Numbered from the stretch's first letter, positions 1 to 8,687 are shown. The stretch is 64,000 bases of DNA from Caldatribacterium sp964426875 (GCA_964426875.1 CAYRSB010000001.1:186001-250000), one strand, 5' to 3'. Numbers and translations: made by a program. Notes: generated from the sequence alone by a model not told the origin.

Positions 1-2
1 TG

Positions 3-731
3 GGGGAGAGTTTTGTGCTCCTTAAACTTGAGGAACCTTTTGTGGCCTCCTCTGCCCGGCCGGGGCAATTCGTTATGGTCCGACCCTTTGGGGCTCTTTT
101 TGACCCTCTGTTGCCGCGCCCCTTTGCCGTGATGCAGGTAGATGGGAGGTATTTCTTTCTCCTTTTTGAGATTGTAGGAAGAGGGACCATGCTTCTTTCC
201 CGCCTTGAGGTGGGAGATGTGGTGAATGTCCTGGGTCCTTTGGGACGGGGATTTTCTCTTGATGCTTCTTTTGCTCTTCTTGTGGCTGGGGGAAGAGGGC
301 TGGTCCCCCTTGTATTCCTTGCTCACGAATTGGAGAGGAAGAAAACCCCCTTTCTTTTCTTTTTGGGAGTGCGGGGGAAAGGAGATCTTGCTCTTCTTCG
401 TGTCCTTGAAGGGATTCCTGAAATTTTGTGGGCCTGTGAGGAGAGGACCGGGGGTTTTTGCGGGACTGTCTTGGAGTTAGTGGAGAGGTGGAAGGCAGGA
501 ACGTCTCTCCAAGAAGTCACAAAGATATATGCCTGTGGACCGGAAGGGATGCTCAGGAAACTTGCTGAGATTTTTCCGGGAAAGGAAGAGGATATCGAGG
601 TTTCTCTTGAAACGAAGATGGGCTGTGGCTTTGGAGCTTGTCTTGGGTGTGCGGTGCCCAGAAAAGGCGGGGGGTACTGGCATGCGTGTAGCGACGGGCC
701 AGTCTTTCGGTATGCGGAGGTAATCCTTTGA
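3..731 (+). CDS. pyrK: Dihydroorotate dehydrogenase B, electron-transfer subunit PyrK (5' end outside window)
   Basis: Passes electrons from the class 1B dihydroorotate dehydrogenase to NAD+ through FAD and a [2Fe-2S] cluster in pyrimidine synthesis. The open frame runs to the window edge, and the residues before the first internal GTG at 15 still read like PyrK, so the true start lies upstream. The FAD-binding PGQFVMVRP segment is near the N-terminus, a glycine-rich GGRGLVPL nucleotide-binding motif lies mid-protein, and the C-terminal cluster motif CGFGACLGC plus a later Cys (WHACSDG) is intact. The stop overlaps the pyrD start, so PyrK and PyrD are translationally coupled, as expected for a heterotetramer. 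Confidence 0.93.
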   Translation, partial: GESFVLLKLEEPFVASSARPGQFVMVRPFGALFDPLLPRPFAVMQVDGRYFFLLFEIVGRGTMLLSRLEVGDVVNVLGPLGRGFSLDASFALLVAGGRGLVPLVFLAHELERKKTPFLFFLGVRGKGDLALLRVLEGIPEILWACEERTGGFCGTVLELVERWKAGTSLQEVTKIYACGPEGMLRKLAEIFPGKEEDIEVSLETKMGCGFGACLGCAVPRKGGGYWHACSDGPVFRYAEVIL

Positions 732-1633
732 ACCTTTCCGTTGCCCTTGGGCGGATGGTGCTTGAGAACCCCGTTGTTCTCTCTTCGGGAACCTGTGGGT
801 ATGGGAGGGAAATAAGTCCCTTTGTCGATCTCAACTGCGTGGGGGCCCTCACCGTCAAGGGGTTGAGCCTTTTCCCTTGGGAAGGCAATTCTCCTCCGAG
901 ACTTTTTGAGGTTCGAGCAGGGGTTTTGAACTCTATCGGTCTTGAGAATAAAGGCGTGGAGAAATTTCTGAAAGAAGATCTCCCTTTTCTTGAGAGTTTA
1001 AAGACACGGGTTTTTGTAAATATATGGGGCAGGACACAGGATGAATACGTCAAAGTGGCTCAGATACTTGACAAGGTTGATCGTGTCGATGCTCTGGAAG
1101 TCAATGTTTCCTGTCCCAATGTGGAAAAAGGAGGAGTCTTTTTCTCCTCAGACCTCTTGGTACTTCAAAAGCTTTTAGGAAGCATACGATCCGTTACCCG
1201 GAAGTTTCTGATCGTAAAATTAGGGCCTCAGGTAAAGGATTGGGAAACTGCGGTGCGGTACATCGAAGGAGAGGGCGTAGAGGCCATAAGCCTTACCAAT
1301 TCTTTTCCGGCGCTTGTGATTGACGTGGAGCGAATGGGTTTCATTTTTTCTCTCAAATCGGCGGGACTTTCTGGCCCGGCCATAAAACCCGTGGCTTTGA
1401 AGATGGTCTACGATCTCGTGGGGGTGACTCGCCTTCCTGTCATCGGTATGGGGGGAATAATGACTGCTGAAGATGCTCTGGAATTCCTTCTTGTGGGAGC
1501 AAGGGCCATAGGGCTTGGAACCTGCAATCTTGTTTGTCCTTCTTCGGCAGCCACTGTTCTTGAAGGGATAAAAGCTTATCTTCTGCGGAAAAATGTGGAG
1601 AACCTTCAGGAAATAATTGGTAGGGTGAGGTGA
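728..1633 (+). CDS. pyrD: Dihydroorotate dehydrogenase, class 1B catalytic subunit
   Basis: Oxidises dihydroorotate to orotate with FMN in the cytosol, the fourth step of de novo pyrimidine synthesis. The 301-residue length is typical. The NVSCPN motif carries the catalytic Cys that marks class 1 enzymes, and the C-terminal MGGI and GARAIGLGT segments are the FMN phosphate-binding loops. The TTG start overlaps the pyrK stop and is preceded by GGAGGT at 715-720, which supports the start. Class 1B is inferred from the adjacent pyrK. pyrE follows four bases downstream. Confidence 0.95.
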   Translation: MNLSVALGRMVLENPVVLSSGTCGYGREISPFVDLNCVGALTVKGLSLFPWEGNSPPRLFEVRAGVLNSIGLENKGVEKFLKEDLPFLESLKTRVFVNIWGRTQDEYVKVAQILDKVDRVDALEVNVSCPNVEKGGVFFSSDLLVLQKLLGSIRSVTRKFLIVKLGPQVKDWETAVRYIEGEGVEAISLTNSFPALVIDVERMGFIFSLKSAGLSGPAIKPVALKMVYDLVGVTRLPVIGMGGIMTAEDALEFLLVGARAIGLGTCNLVCPSSAATVLEGIKAYLLRKNVENLQEIIGRVR

Positions 1634-1637
1634 AAAC

Positions 1638-2213
1638 GTGGAAAAGGAAGCTATTTTCGAGCTTTTTCGAAAAGCAGGAGCATTTCTTGAGGGGCACTTC
1701 CTTCTGACCTCAGGACTTCACAGTCCCTATTATGTAGAGAAGTTTAAACTTCTTCAGTATCCCCGTTATGTGGAACAGCTTGCCTCGGCTATTGTTGAGC
1801 ACTTTCAGGGTGAAAGGATTGATCTGGTTGTGGGTCCAGCGGTGGGAGGAATCATTTTGGCCTACGAGGTGGCGCGCTCTTTGGGGGTGCGCATGGCTTT
1901 TACCGAAAGAGAGGAGGGAAAGATGCGGTTCCGACGAGATTTTACCCTCGTGGGAGGAGAAAACGTTCTTATCGTAGAGGATGTGGTCACCACGGGGGCA
2001 TCGCTTCTTGAAGTGATTGAAGCTGTAAAGGAAAAGGAGGGACACATTGTAGGGATTGGAGCCTTAGTGGACCGAAGTGGCGGGAAAGCTTTGTTCCCTT
2101 ACCCTTTCTTTCCTCTTCTTCACATGGAAATGCCTGTATACGCTCCTGAAGAATGCCCTCTTTGCCGGCAAAGCATTGCTTTGCAGCGGCGTGGGAGCAG
2201 GTACCTGACGTGA
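1638..2213 (+). CDS. pyrE: Orotate phosphoribosyltransferase
   Basis: Transfers the phosphoribosyl group of PRPP to orotate to give OMP. At 191 residues it has normal length, and the PRPP-binding motif VLIVEDVVTTGAS is intact. The GTG start lies four bases after the pyrD stop, next to GGTGAGG. The C-terminus carries an extra Cys pair (ECPLCRQ), which occurs in some members of the family. pyrB, pyrC and pyrF are not visible here; they may lie upstream of the window or elsewhere. Confidence 0.95.
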   Translation: MEKEAIFELFRKAGAFLEGHFLLTSGLHSPYYVEKFKLLQYPRYVEQLASAIVEHFQGERIDLVVGPAVGGIILAYEVARSLGVRMAFTEREEGKMRFRRDFTLVGGENVLIVEDVVTTGASLLEVIEAVKEKEGHIVGIGALVDRSGGKALFPYPFFPLLHMEMPVYAPEECPLCRQSIALQRRGSRYLT

Positions 2214-2219
2214 GCTACT

Positions 2220-3419
2220 ATGGCGGACTGGAAAGCACTCATTGACAGCGAGTTTGACCTCTTCGAGCCAATCAACCTCGCTCAGCGTCTTGTACGCATC
2301 CCCAGTGTTTCCCGTACTGACGGAGAAATAGAGCTTGCCCGGTTTATCGCCAACTACTTTATCGACCACGGCATCTCTGTGGAGTGGCAGGAAGTGGACG
2401 GAGAAAGAGCAAATCTTGTGGCCGAGATTCCAGGAGTCTTGGGTGAAGGTCCTGTTCTTCTCTACAATGGACACCTTGACACTGTTCCTCTGGGGAGTGG
2501 ATGGAGCTATCCTCCCCTTGGGGGGGAAATCGTGGGTAATCGTCTCTACGGGCGGGGAGCCTGCGACATGAAGGGAGCTTTGGCTGCCATGATGTATGCA
2601 GCTAAAATGGTGGCCCTTTTTGCCCACTCTCTCTATGGAAAACTTAAGATAGTATTTGTAGTTGATGAGGAGGAGGAGAATGCTGGAATCAAAGAGTGGA
2701 TGCGACAGTACCAAAAGCGTGGGGAACGGGTTGACTATGCTGTTGTGGGGGAGCCTACTGGTCTCAACATTAGCCTGGGACATCGAGGAGTGGCGGCATA
2801 CCGCATTGAAATTCAGGGTAAATCCTGCCATGCGGCAGTAGCCGACCGAGGTACCAATGCTGTATACTACGCTGCTTGCATTGTCAAGGCCCTTGAAGAG
2901 AAGAGGAGAGAACTTTCCCTTTTTGAGGACCCGGACCTTGGGGCACCGGCCTTGAGCGTGGGAAAGATTGGGGGAGGGGTTTCACCCAACGTTGTTCCGG
3001 AGACCTGTGTGATTGAAGTGGATGTCCGGACGCTTCCTTCCTTTTCTCTTACTCAAATGGAGGAACTACTTCGAAAAGTGGTGGAAGAGGTGCAAAAAGA
3101 AGCACCGCAATCTTTCGGATATCAAGTGACTCGATCCATTCCTCATCTTCCGCCGGCAAAAGTACCAAGAGATCTGGAACTTGTAGAATTTCTCTCCCGT
3201 TCTATTTCTGACGTTCCGGGGGAAGTTCCTACTTTTTCTCCCTTTCCCGCTTCCTGTGAAGCCTCCTTTCTTGTAGAGGCGGGGGTTCCTGCACTCATTT
3301 TTGGTCCTGGACGTATAGAAGAAGCTCATGCAGCCAACGAATTTGTTCCCATAACTCAAGTTGTGGCCGCGGGAAGGATTTACGCCCTTCTCGCTCTGCG
3401 TCTTCTTGGAGGGGAGTAG
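2220..3419 (+). CDS. M20-family metallopeptidase/deacylase (ArgE/DapE-like)
   Basis: Zinc-dependent amidohydrolase of the M20 family, 399 residues. Metal-binding and catalytic motifs are visible in order: GHLDTVP (His and catalytic Asp), GRGACDMKG (bridging Asp), DEEEENAG (general-base Glu pair) and EPTG. The dimerisation domain carries GKSCHAA with its conserved His. The family includes acetylornithine deacetylase, succinyl-diaminopimelate desuccinylase, carboxypeptidase G2 and YgeY, and the sequence alone does not separate these. It starts seven bases after pyrE and ends a few bases before the convergent flavodoxin gene. The position suggests a co-transcribed amino-acid or pyrimidine-related deacylase, but the substrate is unknown. 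Confidence 0.85.
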   Translation: MADWKALIDSEFDLFEPINLAQRLVRIPSVSRTDGEIELARFIANYFIDHGISVEWQEVDGERANLVAEIPGVLGEGPVLLYNGHLDTVPLGSGWSYPPLGGEIVGNRLYGRGACDMKGALAAMMYAAKMVALFAHSLYGKLKIVFVVDEEEENAGIKEWMRQYQKRGERVDYAVVGEPTGLNISLGHRGVAAYRIEIQGKSCHAAVADRGTNAVYYAACIVKALEEKRRELSLFEDPDLGAPALSVGKIGGGVSPNVVPETCVIEVDVRTLPSFSLTQMEELLRKVVEEVQKEAPQSFGYQVTRSIPHLPPAKVPRDLELVEFLSRSISDVPGEVPTFSPFPASCEASFLVEAGVPALIFGPGRIEEAHAANEFVPITQVVAAGRIYALLALRLLGGE

Positions 3420-3424
3420 GAACT

Positions 3425-3907
3425 CTATTCTTTGAGCGCCCTTGCCCAGTTTCTTCCAATACGTTGAAGCGTTTTTAACCCCTTGAGCAGAGTAGGAAAG
3501 GCCCTCTTCTTTCCGATTCGAGCTCCTTTTTTCTTAAGTATCCTTTCAAGGTGAGCAAGTGTCCTTCCCCCCCCGAGACCGGCTTCGGTGACAAAGAGGT
3601 GAACCTTTTTCCCGCTCCAGTTGATGTTTTCGACGAAGCTTAAAATTGGTGGAGCAATGTCAAATCCCCATACTGGACCCCCAAGGATGATTTCCTCGAA
3701 TTTCCCTATGGCGGGAAAATCCGCGTGAACGCCAGGGAGTTCTCCCTTCCTCTGCATGGAACGAATCTCTGCGAAGGTAGGGATTCTGTTTTTCACCTTT
3801 TTCAAGCGTATTTCCTCGAGAAATGCTCCGAGTTCTCGAGCTATACCTTCGGCTACCGCTCTTGTTCTTCCACTTCGGGAGAAAAAGACTACAATTCTTC
3901 CCGTCAT
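3425..3907 (-). CDS. Flavodoxin family protein
   Basis: Small 160-residue FMN protein. The N-terminal beta strand is followed by the phosphate-binding loop SRSGRTRAVAEGIA, and a middle GGPVWGFDIAP segment matches the isoalloxazine-binding loop of long-chain flavodoxins and FMN reductases. Near residue 110 the TEAGLGGGRT segment is glycine-rich. AAGGAGGA is well placed upstream of the ATG. It is the last gene of a minus-strand operon with an ACT protein and a PaaK-like ligase, and probably supplies low-potential electrons, though no partner is evident. It converges on the M20 gene with only five bases between stops and no clear terminator. Confidence 0.82.
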   Translation of the reverse strand: MTGRIVVFFSRSGRTRAVAEGIARELGAFLEEIRLKKVKNRIPTFAEIRSMQRKGELPGVHADFPAIGKFEEIILGGPVWGFDIAPPILSFVENINWSGKKVHLFVTEAGLGGGRTLAHLERILKKKGARIGKKRAFPTLLKGLKTLQRIGRNWARALKE

Positions 3908-3921
3908 TTCCCCTTCCTCCT

Positions 3922-4350
3922 TTACAGCCGATAGATTTCTTCGTCGCTCAGGAGCACAAAACCGTTTTTTTCGAGGATGCTCTGAGCATAGGGTTCGCTC
4001 TCTACCTGGATGACTAGGACGGCCAGCCTTCCTTTCTCCACCACAAATCCATAAGCATCCTCAATGTTTATGCCGTTCTCTGCCAAGGTTTTTGCCACTT
4101 TGTGAAGGCCTCCGGGAACATCTTCAAGGGTGACAGCAATGACTTCCTGGAGGTAAGCGGGGAGACCGTTCTCACGCAGGAGTCCAAAAGCTCTTTGAGG
4201 CTGATCAGCAAGAATTTTCACTACTCCAAATCCGTTGGCACTTGAGATGGTAATGGCCCGAATATTGATTCCTGCCTGGGCAAGGATACGGGCGATTTTT
4301 TCGATGCGTCCCGGTTTATTTTCGGCAAAGACTGAGACCTGGTGAGCCAT
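3922..4350 (-). CDS. Tandem ACT-domain protein
   Basis: 142-residue protein made of two ACT domains: residues 4-65 (ENKPGRIEKIARILAQAGIN) and 70-135 (EDVPGGLHKVAKTLAENGIN). ACT domains bind amino acids and act as allosteric sensors. Stand-alone tandem ACT proteins next to phenylacetate-CoA ligase genes are common in anaerobes and are thought to respond to aromatic or branched-chain amino acids. GAAGGAGGG lies just before the ATG. It sits 14 bases after the ligase gene, so the two are co-transcribed. The ligand is not predictable from sequence. Confidence 0.88.
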   Translation of the reverse strand: MAHQVSVFAENKPGRIEKIARILAQAGINIRAITISSANGFGVVKILADQPQRAFGLLRENGLPAYLQEVIAVTLEDVPGGLHKVAKTLAENGINIEDAYGFVVEKGRLAVLVIQVESEPYAQSILEKNGFVLLSDEEIYRL

Positions 4351-4364
4351 ATCTTTCCCTCCTT

Positions 4365-5663
4365 CTATAGTTTCCTGTAGTCAAAAACCCTCTGGGCTTT
4401 CCCTTCTTGAGCGGGAAGACTTTCAGGCTCAACGAGAACGACTTCGGGGGTCACAAGGATCTCGGAACGAAGTTCGGTTTGAATTCGTTCTCTCAAGCGC
4501 TCGAGTTTCTGGAGATCTCCAAAGAAGAACTCCGGTTTTATTTCCACCTCGACGCGCATTGTATCCTCGTACTCCTTACGTTCAAGGACGATGCGATAGT
4601 TTGAACCCACTTCAGGAATGTTCATGATGACTTTTTCGATCTGCATGGGGAAGACGTTGACTCCATGGAAAATGAACATATCATCAGTTCGGCCCTGAAT
4701 CCGGGTAATCCTCCGGTGAGTTCTCCCGCAGGGGCAGGATTCATCAATCAGAGCAGCGATGTCCCTTGTACGGTAACGGAGGATGGGAGTAGCATCCCGA
4801 AAGATTGTGGTGAGAACAATTTCTCCCGGTTCCCCCGGTGGAAGAGGTTCAAGGGTTTCAGGGTCTATGATTTCCACAATGTAGTAGTCTTCCCAGATGT
4901 GCATACCATCCTGGTAGAGACATTCGAAGGCTCCCCCCGGGCCGTTCATTTCCGAAAGTCCATAAGAATTGTAGGCTTTGGCTCCATAAATTTCTTCAAT
5001 TCTTCGGCGGGTCTCTTCGCTGTGAGGTTCAGCCCCAAGGAGAATGATACGGAGGTTGAAATCCTTTTTGGGGTCCAATCCCTCTCCTCGAATAATAGTG
5101 GAGAGGAGGAGTGCATAACTCGGAATGATGTGGATGACGGTGCTTTTAAAGTTTTTCAAGAACCAGATTTGCCTTTTGGTGTTTCCTGCTCCGATAGGGA
5201 TGGTGAGTGCTCCCAGGCGTTCTGCGCCGTAGTGCATGCCCAGTCCCCCAGTGAAGAGTCCATAGCTCATCATGTTCTGAAAAACATCGTCTTTGCGCAT
5301 CCCTACCATGTAGAGGCATCGAGCAACCTGGTTTGTCCAGCGTTCAACGTCTTCCTTGGTGTGGTAGATAACCGTGGGGGTACCGGTAGTTCCCGAAGAG
5401 GAGTGGAGACGGATAACTTCTTCCAAGGGAACAGCGAGAAAGTCGAAAGGAAATCCCTGTCGGAGATCGTCCTTTGTGGTGAAGGGAATATACTTGAGGT
5501 CCTCGGGAGTTTTTATCTTTTCTGGGTCTATTTTGTGTTGAGCAAAGAGACGTCGGTAAAAAGGCGTTCGCAGGGCATTCTGTATGGTCTGTTCAAGGCG
5601 CTTTTTCTGGAGTTCATAGAGCTCTTCTTTGGGTAGGGTCTCAAGGTCCTTTTCCCAGAACAA
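4365..5663 (-). CDS. Phenylacetate-CoA ligase family protein (PaaK-like)
   Basis: Adenylate-forming enzyme of 432 residues that should activate an aryl acid to its CoA thioester with ATP. The phosphate loop SSSGTTGTPTV lies near residue 90, the YNSYGLSEM adenine-binding motif near 240, and RTRDIA plus the GRTDDM hinge region are present, followed by the small C-terminal domain. The TTG start is preceded by a perfect AAGGAGGT seven bases upstream. In anaerobes such proteins often accompany 2-oxoacid ferredoxin oxidoreductases that degrade aromatic amino acids, but none is visible here. Phenylacetate as substrate is inferred from the family. Confidence 0.88.
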   Translation of the reverse strand: MFWEKDLETLPKEELYELQKKRLEQTIQNALRTPFYRRLFAQHKIDPEKIKTPEDLKYIPFTTKDDLRQGFPFDFLAVPLEEVIRLHSSSGTTGTPTVIYHTKEDVERWTNQVARCLYMVGMRKDDVFQNMMSYGLFTGGLGMHYGAERLGALTIPIGAGNTKRQIWFLKNFKSTVIHIIPSYALLLSTIIRGEGLDPKKDFNLRIILLGAEPHSEETRRRIEEIYGAKAYNSYGLSEMNGPGGAFECLYQDGMHIWEDYYIVEIIDPETLEPLPPGEPGEIVLTTIFRDATPILRYRTRDIAALIDESCPCGRTHRRITRIQGRTDDMFIFHGVNVFPMQIEKVIMNIPEVGSNYRIVLERKEYEDTMRVEVEIKPEFFFGDLQKLERLRERIQTELRSEILVTPEVVLVEPESLPAQEGKAQRVFDYRKL

Positions 5664-5695
5664 CTTTATTACCTCCTTTACTTGTATCTTTTCCT

Positions 5696-5704
5696 TTTAT
5701 AACA
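5696..5704 (-). promoter_or_regulatory. Candidate extended -10 promoter for the PaaK-ACT-flavodoxin operon
   Basis: On the minus strand the bases read TGTTATAAA, an extended -10 (TGn plus a 5/6 match), about 33 bases upstream of the TTG start of the ligase gene. No convincing -35 hexamer lies 16-18 bases further upstream, so the call rests on the extended -10 alone. Confidence 0.4.
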
Positions 5705-5775
5705 CAAAGTGGCTTTTTGGGGCATGGTATATGTCATTTTTTATTGGCCCATCTCTATTCTGCTTGCCCTTTTTC

Positions 5776-6426
5776 TCAGTCACTCCAGCTTCCATTGAGG
5801 TAGCTTGTGCGTTCCACAAAGTGATTTCGTAGGCGTACTGTGAGGGTAAATCTGAGGAGCTTTCCCTGCGTTTTTATGTTTTTTGTCGCTGAGAAGGTTT
5901 TTTCCTCGCCCGGACGGAGGACAAAGCTCAACGGAAGAATAGGGTTGGGAAAGGAGAAGAAGTCAAAGAATCGAAGCGTTTCTGCGTAGCGTTTCACAAC
6001 GATACTCCCGTCTTTCTGCAGCGCCTTCACCAGAAGGCACCTGTGTGAAGTGGTGAAGGGAAAGTCATCTACGGCTCTAAGACCACTTGATACTCCTGAA
6101 CCTGCTGTGCCAGAAAGCCCCACCCCATCGCCGAAAACGAGGTTTACTGAAAAAGGGTCAATTTTGGTTTCTCCCTCGCCGAAGATGTTGACAAAGCTCA
6201 CCAGGGTTTTGGTTTCTTGATTGAAGCGATAGGTGGGAAAGTCGATGAAAAGAAGAGGATCTCCCTCTATGTGGCATCGTTGCTCAAAGAAAATGAGACC
6301 TCTTGCCAGGTCGACTTCTTCCTCGCAAAGGTGGCCGTTTGAGCTGCATCCTGACTCTGTGGATAGGAAAAAGAGTAGAAAAACGCAAGTGAGGACTCTG
6401 TAATACTGACTGTATGTTTTTTTCAT
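5776..6426 (-). CDS. Hypothetical exported protein, possibly a lipoprotein
   Basis: 216-residue protein I do not recognise. The N-terminus (MKKTYSQ, then a hydrophobic stretch ending LSTESGC) looks like a signal peptide. A Cys directly follows Gly, as in lipoproteins, but the -3 residue is Glu rather than Leu, so the lipobox is imperfect. The mature part is rich in beta-type sequence and has four further Cys; a late LRPGEEKTFSATK followed by KLLRFTLTVRLRN suggests an immunoglobulin-like or cupredoxin-like sandwich. A good extended -10 lies upstream. It stands alone between two operons. Confidence 0.6.
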   Translation of the reverse strand: MKKTYSQYYRVLTCVFLLFFLSTESGCSSNGHLCEEEVDLARGLIFFEQRCHIEGDPLLFIDFPTYRFNQETKTLVSFVNIFGEGETKIDPFSVNLVFGDGVGLSGTAGSGVSSGLRAVDDFPFTTSHRCLLVKALQKDGSIVVKRYAETLRFFDFFSFPNPILPLSFVLRPGEEKTFSATKNIKTQGKLLRFTLTVRLRNHFVERTSYLNGSWSD

Positions 6427-6446
6427 CTTCTCTTCCTTCTTGACTC

Positions 6447-6455
6447 ATTATAGCA
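6447..6455 (-). promoter_or_regulatory. Extended -10 promoter of the exported protein gene
   Basis: The minus strand reads TGCTATAAT, a perfect extended -10, about 20 bases upstream of the ATG at 6426 with AAGGAAGAG between them. No recognisable -35 element; extended -10 promoters often lack one. Confidence 0.55.
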
Positions 6456-6659
6456 CTCTGGAGGGCAATACCTGGTTATTGCAGTAGCCTGTTTGGGGGG
6501 TTCGTACCTGATCTTAAAGTCAAGGAGATTATGCCTGTCTCAACCTGTCTTTGGCTGGATGGCGATCTTAGAAAGGATGAACGGGGGAAGGTCAACGACC
6601 CTTGCATGCTCGATCTGAGTGGATAGTGTTTAGACCCAAAAACCTTCTTGGGAAGATAC
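6456..6659. other. Intergenic spacer between divergent genes, no gene seen
   Basis: About 200 bases between the promoter of the minus-strand exported protein and that of the isc operon. Open frames here are short, lack ribosome sites and resemble no family. No tRNA-like or terminator structure was recognised. Confidence 0.5.
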
Positions 6660-6696
6660 TTGCATACTTTCACTACTTTTGCTATCATTTTAGTAG
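6660..6696 (+). promoter_or_regulatory. Sigma-70-type promoter of the isc-hydE operon with possible operator
   Basis: TTGCAT at 6660-6665 and TATCAT at 6683-6688 are separated by exactly 17 bases. A small inverted repeat, CTACT at 6673-6677 and AGTAG at 6692-6696, straddles the -10 box and is well placed as an operator for the Rrf2/IscR-like product of the first gene. Transcription should start near 6695, leaving a leader of about 30 bases with AAGGAGGGAGG before the GTG at 6727. Confidence 0.6.
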
Positions 6697-6726
6697 AAAT
6701 ACTTTTCAATGAAGGAGGGAGGAGCT

Positions 6727-7143
6727 GTGCGGATTTCTACTCGTGTTCGTTACGGATTGCGGTTCCTCGTCGCTCTGTCTGAGTCTTTTGAAGGTCATGC
6801 TCTGGTAAGGTTGGAAGACGTTGCTGAAAAGGAACACCTTCTCATGCCCTATCTTAAGCAAATTGCCCTCGCTCTCGAAGCGAGGGGATTTGTGAAAAGT
6901 GTAGGAAATAAAGGGGAGAAGTATCGTCTGAACTATCCTCCCGAGAGCATCACCGTTCTTGATGTTTTTCAGACTCTTCAAGGACCAATCCATCCGGCAG
7001 AGTGCCTTTCTGACCCTTATTTTTGCTCTTTTTTGACCTCCTGCGACACAGAAAAACTCTGGGAAGAAACCGCCAAATGTCTTGAAGGACTTTTAGCCTC
7101 AACGACCCTTAAGGATCTTGCCGAGGGGAGGGAAAAGCTGTGA
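6727..7143 (+). CDS. Rrf2-family (IscR-like) iron-sulfur regulator
   Basis: 138-residue winged-helix regulator. RISTRVRYGLRFL is the classic Rrf2 N-terminus. An in-frame ATG at 6709 exists, but it would precede the AAGGAGGGAGG ribosome site, so GTG 6727 is chosen. Three cysteines near residues 91-105, spaced C-x6-C-x5-C, match the cluster-binding loop of IscR closely (x5 in the first gap of IscR). By family knowledge it senses Fe-S status and probably represses its own operon. The next gene, iscS, overlaps its stop. Co-transcription with hydE suggests it also sets hydrogenase maturation capacity. Confidence 0.88.
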   Translation: MRISTRVRYGLRFLVALSESFEGHALVRLEDVAEKEHLLMPYLKQIALALEARGFVKSVGNKGEKYRLNYPPESITVLDVFQTLQGPIHPAECLSDPYFCSFLTSCDTEKLWEETAKCLEGLLASTTLKDLAEGREKL

Positions 7144-8294
7144 TATACCTTGATTATAATGCCACAACACCCTGTGATTTCAGGGTTCTGGAGGTCATGC
7201 TCCCTTTCTTTCGGGAGGAATTTGGCAATCCTTCTTCTCTTCATCGTTTTGGACAGAGAGCACGCCAAGCAATTGAGGAGGCTAGAGCTTCTGTTGCCCG
7301 TTTCATCGGGGCCCGGGATGACGAGATTTTCTTTACTTCAGGAGGTACGGAATCCAATAACCTTGCCATACGGGGAGTGGTGCAAGCTCTGGGAAAAAAG
7401 GGTCATCACTGCATTACCTCTTCCATCGAGCATCACGCAGTTTTGAATGTTTTTAAGGCCTTAGAAAAAGAAGGTTTTTCCGTTACCTATCTTCCAGTAG
7501 GCGCAAACGGCATTGTGGATCCTGAAGACCTCAAGAAAGCTCTGCGCCCCGAGACCATCCTTGTTTCAATCATGCATGCTAACAATGAGAGTGGAGTCAT
7601 AGAACCTATCAAAGAACTTGCCCGTATAGCCCATGAGCATGGAGTTATCTTTCACACCGATGCGGTACAAACGGTGGGTAAAATATCGGTGAATGTGGAC
7701 GATCTTGGGATTGACCTTCTCTCTGCCTCGGCTCACAAGTTTTATGGTCCCAAAGGGGTAGGATTCCTCTACATTCGAAAAGGAATCCGCCTCGTTCCCC
7801 AGATACTCGGGGGTCATCACGAGCGGGGAAAGAGGGCCGGGACTGAAAACGTACCGGGCATTGTGGGCATGGCTAAGGCTCTGAAGATTGCGGAAGCAGA
7901 GATGTCAGAGGAGGAACAGAGGGTAAATATTTTGCGGAATATGCTCGAGGAAGAAATAGCAAGACAGGTTCCTGATGTTATCTTTGTGAGCAAAGGAGCT
8001 CCTCGTCTTTACAATACCAGTCTTGTTCTTGTGGAGTATGTAGAAGGAGAGTCTATTATTTTGCACCTCGATTTTGCAGGTATCTGTGTTTCCAGCGGTT
8101 CCGCCTGTACCTCGAGTTCTCTTGAGCCTTCTCACGTACTTCTGGCCTACGGATATCCTCATGCTTTGGCTCATGGGTCCATCCGTTTTAGCTTGGGAAA
8201 GTGGACGACGGAGGAGGAAATTCTGCAGGCGGTCAGTGTGTTTTCTTCTGTGGTGGAGAAGTTGAGAGTCATTTCTCCTTTTGCAAAGAAGTGA
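7140..8294 (+). CDS. iscS: Cysteine desulfurase (IscS/NifS)
   Basis: PLP enzyme that removes sulfur from cysteine as a protein-bound persulfide for Fe-S cluster assembly. The 384 residues start YLDYNATTP, the family hallmark. The PLP Lys lies in SAHKFYGPKG, TSGGTESNN is the cofactor phosphate loop, and the persulfide Cys is in SSGSACTSSSLEPS. The serine-rich loop resembles the NifS/IscS group. The GTG start overlaps the regulator's stop (GTGA), and iscU follows 12 bases later. Confidence 0.95.
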   Translation: MIYLDYNATTPCDFRVLEVMLPFFREEFGNPSSLHRFGQRARQAIEEARASVARFIGARDDEIFFTSGGTESNNLAIRGVVQALGKKGHHCITSSIEHHAVLNVFKALEKEGFSVTYLPVGANGIVDPEDLKKALRPETILVSIMHANNESGVIEPIKELARIAHEHGVIFHTDAVQTVGKISVNVDDLGIDLLSASAHKFYGPKGVGFLYIRKGIRLVPQILGGHHERGKRAGTENVPGIVGMAKALKIAEAEMSEEEQRVNILRNMLEEEIARQVPDVIFVSKGAPRLYNTSLVLVEYVEGESIILHLDFAGICVSSGSACTSSSLEPSHVLLAYGYPHALAHGSIRFSLGKWTTEEEILQAVSVFSSVVEKLRVISPFAKK

Positions 8295-8306
8295 GGCGGC
8301 GGTAGG

Positions 8307-8687
8307 GTGTACAACGAAAAAGTTCTTGAGCATTTCCGCAATCCCCGTAACGTGGGGAAAATAGAGGATGCTAATGGCATTGGAAGGGTAGGAAACCCCG
8401 TGTGTGGAGATGTCATGGTGATGTATCTTCGAATTCGAGATGAGCGAATTGAGGATGCCAAATTTGAGACCTTTGGCTGTGGTGCAGCCATAGCAACTTC
8501 CTCTATGAGCACGGAGCTAATTAAAGGGAAGAGCATTGAGGAGGCACTGAGAGTAACAAACAAGGTCGTTGCTGAGGCCCTGGGTGGCCTTCCACCCCAC
8601 AAGATGCACTGCTCTGTTCTGGCTGAAGAGGCCATCAAAGCTGCCATTGAGGATTATCGAAGAAAGAAAAATAAGGAGACCTTATGA
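8307..8687 (+). CDS. iscU: Fe-S cluster scaffold protein (IscU/NifU N-terminal type)
   Basis: 126-residue scaffold on which IscS sulfur and iron are assembled. The three cluster-ligating cysteines are in GNPVCGD, FGCGAAIATSS and HKMHCSVLAEEA, each in its conserved context, and the regulatory Asp of GNPxCGD is present. The GTG start gives MYNEKVLEHFRNPRNVG, the family N-terminus. The stop overlaps the hydE start (ATGA). Confidence 0.95.
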   Translation: MYNEKVLEHFRNPRNVGKIEDANGIGRVGNPVCGDVMVMYLRIRDERIEDAKFETFGCGAAIATSSMSTELIKGKSIEEALRVTNKVVAEALGGLPPHKMHCSVLAEEAIKAAIEDYRRKKNKETL

